Positions 6,752-10,856 of a stretch of DNA of 10,856 bases are shown here, piece by piece; within the stretch, counting starts at the first letter, position 1; each line of letters starts with the position of its first letter. The stretch comes from Acidaminococcus fermentans (GTDB taxonomy: Bacteria; Bacillota_C; Negativicutes; Acidaminococcales; Acidaminococcaceae). The position numbers and the translations under genes were made by a program. The notes below the pieces were generated by a model. The model searched no databases. It was given only the letters and a program-made list of their open reading frames with translations, and was not told where the DNA came from. The DNA is taken from the NCBI GenBank assembly GCA_004555735.1, contig SFHH01000057.1, forward strand, positions 1-10,856. Direction: 5' to 3'.

Positions 6752-6970
6752 TTAACAGTAAATCTTGCAATCGTCATCCAGTTTGGCCACAGCCGCCTGG
6801 CAGCGGCCCATGACTTCCGCCGGATCCGCCCCCTCTGCAAAGGTCACCTTCAGCTTCAGCAACATAAAGTTCAGCACCGCATCCTGGACTCCCGGAGTGG
6901 CCTTCACCGCTTCTTCCATCTTGGCCGCACAATTGGCACAGTCCACTTCCACTTTATAACTCTTTTTCAT
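6752..6970 (-). CDS. Stand-alone heavy-metal-associated (HMA) domain protein
   Basis: A 72-residue cytosolic ferredoxin-like-fold metal-binding protein. The metal loop is DCANCAAKME (residues 10-19; Cys11 and Cys14). The DCANCAAK form is typical of Zn/Cd-ATPase N-terminal domains (CadA-like) rather than Cu chaperones, which usually have MxCxxC. It ends in DDDCKIYC, adding Cys68 and Cys72 beside three acidic residues, possibly a second ligand set. ATG 6970 is chosen for its excellent AAGGAGG ribosome site 7 nt upstream; a longer in-frame start at 7102 would begin upstream of the promoter. It is first in a two-gene operon with the P1B-2 ATPase, so it probably delivers metal to that pump or senses metal for it. 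Confidence 0.93.
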   Translation of the reverse strand: MKKSYKVEVDCANCAAKMEEAVKATPGVQDAVLNFMLLKLKVTFAEGADPAEVMGRCQAAVAKLDDDCKIYC

Positions 6971-6994
6971 GATTCTTCCTCCTTGCTCTCGCCT

Positions 6995-7020
6995 AACAAT
7001 TAAACAATCGTTTAATTGTT
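6995..7020 (-). promoter_or_regulatory. Candidate operator of the HMA/zntA operon
   Basis: A perfect 11-bp inverted repeat, AACAATTAAAC (6995-7005) and GTTTAATTGTT (7010-7020), is separated by 4 bp. It starts about 12 bp downstream of the -10, at the expected transcription start, where a bound repressor would block initiation. Size and symmetry fit an ArsR/SmtB-type or similar dimeric regulator. No regulator gene is in the window. Confidence 0.65.
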
Positions 7021-7031
7021 TTTCTGACTTA

Positions 7032-7060
7032 TTTATACCACAAACCGAAAAAATAAGCAA
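7032..7060 (-). promoter_or_regulatory. Promoter of the HMA/zntA operon
   Basis: On the minus strand: -35 TTGCTT (7055-7060), 17-bp spacer, -10 TATAAA (7032-7037) preceded by TGG (extended -10). The -35 lies inside the 3' arm of the feoB terminator. Transcription would start near 7025, just before the inverted repeat at 6995-7020. Confidence 0.7.
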
Positions 7061-7095
7061 GAGAAAGGGGAATTTTTCTTCTTTCTCTTGCTTAT
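7048..7095 (-). terminator. Rho-independent terminator of feoAB
   Basis: ATAAGCAAGAGAAAG (7053-7067) and its exact complement (7081-7095) form a 15-bp stem that can extend inward with G-U pairs. On the minus strand the stem runs into TTTTTT. It lies about 22 bp after the feoB stop. Confidence 0.88.
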
Positions 7096-7117
7096 AATTC
7101 AATAACTGTTTATTTGT

Positions 7118-9199
7118 TTACAAAATGCTCAGCAGATGGTAGGCCACAAAGGTAACGATCCAGGCCGTTGCCAGCTGGAAGAAGGCTTCAAAAGCCGTCC
7201 ATTTCCAGCTGCCGCTTTCCTTGTGGATGGTAGCCAGGGCCGCGGCACAGGGCACGTACAGCAGGCAGAAGATCATCAGGCAGACTGCGTTGATGCTGGT
7301 AAACCCGATGGCTTCCAGATCGGCGGCGAATTCCGCCATGCCGGCCCCGCTGCTGGCGTTGGTGATGCCAAAGAGTACGGCACAGCTGGATACCACCACT
7401 TCCTTGGCGGAAATCCCGGCCAGAAGAGCCAGACAGATCTGCCAGAAGCCCAGGCCGATGGGCCGGAACACCGGCACCAGCACATGGCCCATAATGGCGC
7501 CGAAGCTTTCTCCTGCATCGGTGGTGTAGCCACTGGGGCCGAAGTTCAGCAGGAACCAGATCAGGATGGTGGCCACGAAAATGGTGGTCCCGGCCTTTTC
7601 CAGGTAACTCTTCACCTTTTCCCACATGTAAATGCCCACAGTATGCATATCCGGCAGCTTGTATTCCGGCAGCTCGATGAGCAGGAAGTCTTCCGTCTGG
7701 CGGTGCTGGGCCTTTTCAATGCCATGGAGCACCAGAGCCACCAGGATGGCCACCAAAAGGCCGATCAGGTACATGGAATAGGCCACTACCATGGCATGGC
7801 TGCCGAAGAACATCTCTGCAAACAGGATATAGATGGTGAGCCGGGCGTTGCAGCTCATAAAAGGCGTCACCAGCATCACCTTGTACCGGTCCCGCTTGTG
7901 TTCCAGGGCACGGGATGCCATCACAGCCGGCACCGTGCACCCAAAGCCCAGGAGCATGGGGATGAAGGCCTTCCCCGACAGCCCCAGACGGCTCATCACG
8001 TCTTCCATTACATAGGCCACCCGGGCCATATACCCGGAATCTTCCAGGAAACCCAGGGTCAAAAACAGGATCAGGATATTGGGCAGGAAGGTGACAATGG
8101 TCCCCACGCCCCCCAGGACCCCGTCGATGATCAGGGATTTCAGGGCATCGCTGACGGACCAGGCGGTGAGCAGCCCTTCCAGTCCGTCTCCGAACCAGCC
8201 GATGAAGTCTTCCATATACCCCTTCAGCCAGTCCCCTACGGTAAAGGTCAGGAAGAACACCACCGCCATGATCAGCAGGAACACGGGGATCCCCCAGAAC
8301 CGGTCCGTCAGCACCTTGTCCAGCCGGTCCGTCAGCTTGTCGCTTTCTTCCTTGTGGAGCAGCACTTCGTGGATGATTTCTTCAATGAAATCATATTTTT
8401 CCCGGATGATCCGGGTTTCGTAGTTCTGGTCCAGGATGTCCGGCCGGTCCACCGGGTGTTTTTTCAGCACTTCCTGGTCCTGTTCCAGCAGCTTGATGGC
8501 ATGCCACCGGGGATTGATGATGTCCGGATATTTATCTTCCAGTTCCGCAATCAATTGGTCGATCCGGTCTTCGATGGGGTCGGAATAGACCATGGCGTAC
8601 ATTTTGTGGTCCAGCCGATGGGCCCCTACTGCCTTGTGGTCGTGGATCAGAGGGTCCGTGTGTTTGGCGTCCCGGTGATGGATGGCCGCATGGAGCAGCA
8701 CATCCAGCCCCCGGCGCTTCCGGGCGGAAACGGGGATCACCGGGATCCCCAGCATTTCCGGCAGCCGGTGCAGGTCGATTTCCATCCCCCGTTTTTCCAC
8801 GATATCCATCATGTTCAGGGCCATGACCACCGGCTTTCCCAGCTCCAGCAGCTGGAGGTTCAGGTACAGGCTCCGTTCCAGGGCGGAGGCATCCACCACG
8901 TTGATGATCACGTCCACTTCGTCGCTGAGGATGAAGTCCCGGGACACGATTTCTTCCATGGTATAGGAAGTGAGGCTGTAGGTGCCGGGCAGGTCCACCA
9001 GATGGATGTTCATGTTGTGGCGCCGGATAGCCCCTTCCACCTTTTCCACGGTGACCCCGGGCCAGTTGGCCACCTTCAGGTTGGCGCCGGTAAAGGCGTT
9101 GAACAGGGTGGTCTTTCCACAGTTGGGGTTGCCGATGAAGCCGATGGTAAGATTTTGGGCATCGTGGAGATGCTTTTTAGGCTGCTGCATGTCAGTCAT
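7118..9199 (-). CDS. feoB: Ferrous iron transport protein B
   Basis: FeoB is the inner-membrane Fe2+ importer with a cytosolic GTP-binding domain. The 693 residues show the G motifs in order: G1 GNPNCGKT (23-30), G2 Thr50 in GVTVE, G3 DLPG (69-72), G4 NMMD (129-132), G5 SAR (158-160). A helical GDI-like spacer (about 170-300) follows and begins with a His-rich stretch (seven His between 174 and 198). The membrane part (about 303-692) carries GFGCTVPAVMASR (418-430) and FMSCNARL (447-454), the two Cys-containing 'gate' segments. ATG 9199 overlaps the feoA stop by 8 bp and has GAGGTGG just upstream; ATG 9190 is the alternative. It is shorter than E. coli FeoB (773), as is usual in Firmicutes. 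No feoC is seen. Confidence 0.98.
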   Translation of the reverse strand: MTDMQQPKKHLHDAQNLTIGFIGNPNCGKTTLFNAFTGANLKVANWPGVTVEKVEGAIRRHNMNIHLVDLPGTYSLTSYTMEEIVSRDFILSDEVDVIINVVDASALERSLYLNLQLLELGKPVVMALNMMDIVEKRGMEIDLHRLPEMLGIPVIPVSARKRRGLDVLLHAAIHHRDAKHTDPLIHDHKAVGAHRLDHKMYAMVYSDPIEDRIDQLIAELEDKYPDIINPRWHAIKLLEQDQEVLKKHPVDRPDILDQNYETRIIREKYDFIEEIIHEVLLHKEESDKLTDRLDKVLTDRFWGIPVFLLIMAVVFFLTFTVGDWLKGYMEDFIGWFGDGLEGLLTAWSVSDALKSLIIDGVLGGVGTIVTFLPNILILFLTLGFLEDSGYMARVAYVMEDVMSRLGLSGKAFIPMLLGFGCTVPAVMASRALEHKRDRYKVMLVTPFMSCNARLTIYILFAEMFFGSHAMVVAYSMYLIGLLVAILVALVLHGIEKAQHRQTEDFLLIELPEYKLPDMHTVGIYMWEKVKSYLEKAGTTIFVATILIWFLLNFGPSGYTTDAGESFGAIMGHVLVPVFRPIGLGFWQICLALLAGISAKEVVVSSCAVLFGITNASSGAGMAEFAADLEAIGFTSINAVCLMIFCLLYVPCAAALATIHKESGSWKWTAFEAFFQLATAWIVTFVAYHLLSIL

Positions 9200-9428
9200 G
9201 GTCCACCTCTACTTTGTCCACCGTAATGTTCCGGGTCATATTGAAGCCCAAAGCAAACCGGGTGCCCCGGAGCAGGATCACCATGATTCCCTTCCCCTTC
9301 CGGTTCAGCACATGGATCCGGGTCCCCAGGGTCATCCCCAAGGCCTGGAGCCGCCGTTCGATCTGGAACGGCAGTTCGATTTTCGTAACGACTGCAGATT
9401 CACCGATCTGCAAATCTTTTAAAAGCAT
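9192..9428 (-). CDS. feoA: Ferrous iron transport protein A
   Basis: FeoA is a small cytosolic SH3-like protein that partners FeoB. From ATG 9428 it has 78 residues, the family size. Recognisable segments are LKDLQIGESAVV near the start, RRLQALGMTLGTRI (the conserved 'RL..lGl..G..i' turn), and RGTRFALGFNMTRNI at the end. A longer in-frame start at 9521 is rejected because it would begin at the predicted transcription start and run through a hairpin. GGGGG lies about 12 nt upstream of ATG 9428, a rather long spacing for a ribosome site. The stop overlaps the feoB start, so the two genes are translationally coupled. Confidence 0.94.
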   Translation of the reverse strand: MLLKDLQIGESAVVTKIELPFQIERRLQALGMTLGTRIHVLNRKGKGIMVILLRGTRFALGFNMTRNITVDKVEVDHD

Positions 9429-9464
9429 GGATTCTTGTTTCCCCCTGTAAGTAAATTCAAGCGT

Positions 9465-9493
9465 AAAGAAAAGCTGCCGCCGTAGCGACAGCC
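9465..9493 (-). terminator. Terminator-like hairpin in the feoAB leader
   Basis: On the minus strand GCTGTCGC and GCGGCAGC (9492-9485 and 9480-9473) form an 8-bp stem with one G-U pair and a TACG loop, followed by TTTTCTTT. It lies about 30-55 nt after the predicted feoA transcription start. An outer helix, CGTAAGAA with TTCTTTACG (9499-9506/9462-9470), can enclose it. It could be an attenuator, or a terminator for transcripts arriving from the gene upstream. Confidence 0.55.
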
Positions 9494-9521
9494 TGTGGTT
9501 CTTACGTGAGACTAACCGCAT

Positions 9522-9536
9522 TTGTAATTATAATCA
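9522..9536 (-). promoter_or_regulatory. Possible Fur-like box over the feoA -10
   Basis: The minus-strand 15-mer TGATTATAATTACAA matches the 7-1-7 Fur pattern TGATAAT-N-ATTATCA at 11 of 14 positions and covers the feoA -10. Iron repression of feoAB through Fur is common, but an AT-rich -10 region gives partial matches easily. Confidence 0.35.
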
Positions 9537-9555
9537 ATTCAGGAGGGATTGTCCA
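9527..9555 (-). promoter_or_regulatory. feoAB promoter
   Basis: Minus strand: -35 TGGACA (9550-9555, five of six consensus bases), 17-bp spacer, perfect -10 TATAAT (9527-9532). The start would be near 9520, giving a leader of about 92 nt before feoA. Confidence 0.8.
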
Positions 9556-9579
9556 CTGAATGAAGGAAGCCAAATGCCC

Positions 9580-9670
9580 CGGCCTTGATTTGCCCCTGCA
9601 GTTGTTATCGGGTTTCCGGCGGGGACGGTGTTCTGGCGGGGCGCCGGGCCTGCACCCCCTACGGACCCGC
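9580..9670 (+). repeat. GC-rich intergenic direct repeat, copy A
   Basis: These 91 bp align without gaps to 10667-10757 with 77 of 91 identities. The most conserved core is TTCTGGCGGGGCGCCGGGCC. It lies between the feoAB promoter and the 3' end of the toxin-antitoxin fusion gene. Its last portion (CCGGGCCTGCA...CCCTAC, 9645-9663) recurs as an imperfect third partial copy at 9709-9727, overlapping the stop codon of the fusion gene. Confidence 0.85.
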
Positions 9671-9724
9671 AATGGATCCCGGCTTTGGACGGATTTAAGG
9701 TATAACAGCCGGGCCTGCAATCCC

Positions 9725-10486
9725 TTACAACTCTTTCCCTTCCATCTCCTGGTCCAACGCTTCCAGCAATCCGATATACTCGTTTTTGATCATCCCATAG
9801 ATTTCCTTTGCGGTGGATTCGTTGTAGGTGTGGGCTGTCAGGTTCCGTTTCTGCTGCATGTCCAGCCATTTTTCCGCATCCCGGATCAGATGCATTTTCC
9901 AGGCTTCCCGGATAGCGCTCCGGGGGCTGGCCACCTCCACCCCTTCGAAATCCAGGATGGTTTTCAGGAGTTTCCAGCCCAGTTCGAAGGTAAATTCAAA
10001 CCGCTGTATGGTTGCATCCAGATAAATACCATCTGCATCAGGCTCTTTTTGCAAGGCAATTTTCAGTCTGCCCAATGCTTTATGGTATTCTTCCCATTTT
10101 AAGGTGATTTGTTCTTTGGCCATAATCGGACTCCCTTCCTGGTTCGTTTTCCAAAGCACGATTCCTTCTCTGTCAATGGATTCCTGCAGTTTCTTGTTGG
10201 ATTGGTTCGTATAGTCGATTAAATCAAACGTATAGGGCAACTGGCTTTCGTCCAATGCCGCCTGCATAGGGGTACGGATGTCTTCTTTGCTGGCAATCGC
10301 CAGATCCACATCCGATGTTTCTTTGTAATCTCCCCTGGCACGGGATCCAAAAAGCTTTACCCATAAGAGTTCATTTTGAAAACGAGAAAAAATCCGGTAC
10401 AAAATTTTCCATTGTTCCAGGGTCATTCCATGAAGTCTGGAATCATGAGCCTCTCTATTCTTTTTTACTCCAAGTGCTTTTTGCAT
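9725..10486 (-). CDS. Fused MntA-like nucleotidyltransferase / HepT-HI0074-like HEPN protein (type VII toxin-antitoxin relative)
   Basis: A 253-residue protein. Residues about 20-115 are a minimal nucleotidyltransferase (MNT) domain with GSRARGDYKETSDVD: Gly47-Ser48, then Asp59 and Asp61 ten residues later (GSX10DXD), and a third acidic residue, Asp88, in FDLID. Residues 122-253 are a helical HEPN domain of the HI0074 'nucleotidyltransferase substrate-binding' family, with RNLTAHTY (Arg214, His219, Tyr221: RX4HXY). In MntA/HepT pairs the HEPN protein is an RNase toxin neutralised by AMPylation of that tyrosine. The two are normally separate genes; here one frame spans both, with no stop between. 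ATG 10486 is chosen (AGAGGG 7-8 nt upstream); ATG 10531 would lie at the transcription start. Hand-counted GC is about 45% over 10141-10380, lower than its neighbours, suggesting transfer. Activity is not shown by sequence. Confidence 0.88.
   Translation of the reverse strand: MQKALGVKKNREAHDSRLHGMTLEQWKILYRIFSRFQNELLWVKLFGSRARGDYKETSDVDLAIASKEDIRTPMQAALDESQLPYTFDLIDYTNQSNKKLQESIDREGIVLWKTNQEGSPIMAKEQITLKWEEYHKALGRLKIALQKEPDADGIYLDATIQRFEFTFELGWKLLKTILDFEGVEVASPRSAIREAWKMHLIRDAEKWLDMQQKRNLTAHTYNESTAKEIYGMIKNEYIGLLEALDQEMEGKEL
10121..10139 (-). promoter_or_regulatory. Internal ribosome binding site and start codon for the HEPN part
   Basis: Inside the fusion gene, GGAAGGGAG (10131-10139, minus strand) lies 7 nt before an in-frame ATG (10121-10123). 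Starting there gives a 132-residue protein (9725-10123) beginning MAKEQITLKW, the normal size and start of a stand-alone HI0074/HepT-type protein. The site could allow free HEPN protein to be made as well as the fusion. Confidence 0.65.
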
Positions 10487-10529
10487 ATTTTTACCCTCTT
10501 TTAGGCTCTCGCTCCTCGGCCAAAGCATC

Positions 10530-10546
10530 ATGGGCCCATTATATCA
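10530..10546 (-). promoter_or_regulatory. Promoter of the MNT-HEPN fusion gene with overlapping palindrome
   Basis: Minus-strand TGATATAAT is an extended -10 (TATAAT at 10538-10543); no good -35 is seen. A perfect 10-bp palindrome, ATGGGCCCAT (10530-10539), overlaps the -10 edge and the expected start site, a suitable place for autoregulation. The leader to ATG 10486 is about 45 nt. Confidence 0.6.
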
Positions 10547-10640
10547 TACTTTTCAGTTTTTCTCCTGCTGGGGGCCCTGGATACGTTGCCTGCGGGGATA
10601 CAGGCCCCACCGGCGGCCGGGACGGCCCCCCGGCGTGAGC

Positions 10641-10680
10641 GGGCGAACCGGGCGGCACGGCTTTGCCGACCTTGGTTCGC
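10641..10680. repeat. GC-rich hairpin element adjoining repeat copy B
   Basis: A perfect 9-bp inverted repeat, GGGCGAACC/GGTTCGCCC, with an inner CGGC-TTT-GCCG stem. Its 3' arm runs into repeat copy B. At copy A the matching place keeps only a weak CAAAT/ATTTG pairing, so this hairpin is largely lost there. Confidence 0.7.
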
Positions 10681-10757
10681 CCCTACGGCTGTTATCGAGT
10701 TTCCGGCGGAGATAATGTTCTGGCGGGGCGCCGGGCCTACGCCCCCTACGGGCCCGC
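10667..10757 (+). repeat. GC-rich intergenic direct repeat, copy B
   Basis: 91 bp, 77 of 91 identical to 9580-9670 in the same orientation and without gaps. It includes CGGGCC/GGCCCG pairing (a stem that one substitution weakens in copy A). It lies upstream of the fusion gene and abuts the transposase-like fragment. Confidence 0.85.
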
Positions 10758-10856
10758 GAGGAAATCCTTGAAATGCCTATAGAAGACCTTGCGAGGGTTA
10801 GATCCTAACGCCTATCAGAGCCTTTTATCCATCCCTGGAATTGGACCTGTTATGGC
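10758..10856 (+). pseudogene. Probable IS110-type transposase fragment, truncated by the window edge
   Basis: The frame from 10783 reads ...LDPNAYQSLLSIPGIGPVMA and is open to the last base. SIPGIGPVxA is the helix-hairpin-helix signature of the C-terminal Transposase_20 domain of IS110/IS116/IS902 transposases. In this frame a TAG at 10780-10782 closes the 5' side and there is no start codon. The frame one base off (10758-10805) reads EEILEMPIEDLARV and then stops, so a single-base frameshift near 10797-10802 could join the two into one ancestral sequence. Upstream lies repeat copy B rather than more transposase, so the piece looks truncated. Another helix-hairpin-helix protein cannot be excluded. 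Confidence 0.45.

Larger units (their letters stand above)
10544..10856. other. Intergenic stretch with hairpins, repeat copy B and a transposase-like fragment
   Basis: No complete gene is supported here. 10570-10605 holds an imperfect GGGGCC.../...GGCCCC inverted repeat. 10641-10680 forms a strong hairpin, GGGCGAACC with GGTTCGCCC (9 bp), enclosing CGGC/GCCG. Repeat copy B follows, then a coding remnant to the window end. Confidence 0.6.

Noticed and set aside
5220..6755. Long plus-strand open frame opposite the metal ATPase
   Set aside because: Low-complexity His/Gln/Gly composition and no ribosome site; shadow of zntA.
6971..7102. N-terminal extension of the HMA protein
   Set aside because: It would begin upstream of the predicted promoter and pass through the operator; ATG 6970 has AAGGAGG at ideal spacing.
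7136..9226. Long plus-strand open frame opposite feoB
   Set aside because: Its product is Gln/His/Pro-rich with no recognisable domain. It exists because the GC-rich feoB sequence avoids stops on the other strand; feoB itself has every family motif.
9429..9521. N-terminal extension of FeoA
   Set aside because: It would start at the predicted transcription start and cover the leader hairpin; FeoA proteins are about 75 residues, as given by ATG 9428.
10487..10531. Upstream ATG for the MNT-HEPN fusion
   Set aside because: It lies at the predicted transcription start with no ribosome site; ATG 10486 has AGAGGG at good spacing.
9580..10757. CRISPR array
   Set aside because: The repeats are about 91 bp, two full copies about 1 kb apart with a gene between them; there are no regular spacers and no cas genes.

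Overview
The window is bacterial chromosomal DNA, GC-rich overall, with compact coding, short intergenic gaps, strong Shine-Dalgarno sites and sigma70-type promoters that often carry an extended -10 (TGn next to the -10 hexamer). Gene content (FeoA/FeoB, a ZntA/CadA-like pump with a detached metal-binding domain, type-2 ArgC, a BASS transporter behind panC) and GC-rich intergenic repeats containing 'GGTTCGCCCCTA' suggest a gut-type Firmicute, possibly a Negativicute such as an Acidaminococcaceae member. That assignment is an inference of low to moderate confidence; no rRNA or marker gene is present.

Layout, left to right. (1) 1-2203, plus strand: a near-consensus promoter, a long structured leader of about 215 nt, panC, a BASS-family transporter 4 bp downstream, and a strong terminator. 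(2) 2332-3664, minus strand: a HAAAP/AAAP-type amino acid permease with its own promoter, converging on the panC operon. (3) 3698-4713, minus: a monocistronic argC with its own promoter and terminator. (4) 4756-7060, minus: a zinc/cadmium export operon, a 72-residue heavy-metal-associated (HMA) protein followed by a P1B-2 ATPase without its own HMA domain, behind a promoter with a large perfect inverted repeat that looks like an operator. (5) 7048-9555, minus: the feoA-feoB ferrous iron uptake operon, with a promoter, a Fur-like box and a terminator-like hairpin in the leader. (6) 9580-10856: an accessory island. One gene fuses an MntA-like nucleotidyltransferase to a HepT/HI0074-like HEPN protein (type VII toxin-antitoxin relatives). 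It has a strong internal ribosome binding site where the HEPN part begins, is bracketed by two directly repeated 91-bp GC-rich elements, and is followed at the window edge by what looks like a fragment of an IS110-type transposase.

Functionally the window joins CoA precursor supply (pantothenate synthetase plus a likely ketopantoate/pantothenate-related transporter), amino acid uptake and arginine synthesis, and a metal homeostasis block (Fe2+ import next to Zn/Cd export). The fused toxin-antitoxin gene is AT-richer than its neighbours and surrounded by repeats, which fits acquisition by transfer. The most unusual items are that fusion with its internal start, the direct repeats around it, the structured panC leader, and the two metal-operon control regions. 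I see no CRISPR array, tRNA or rRNA.
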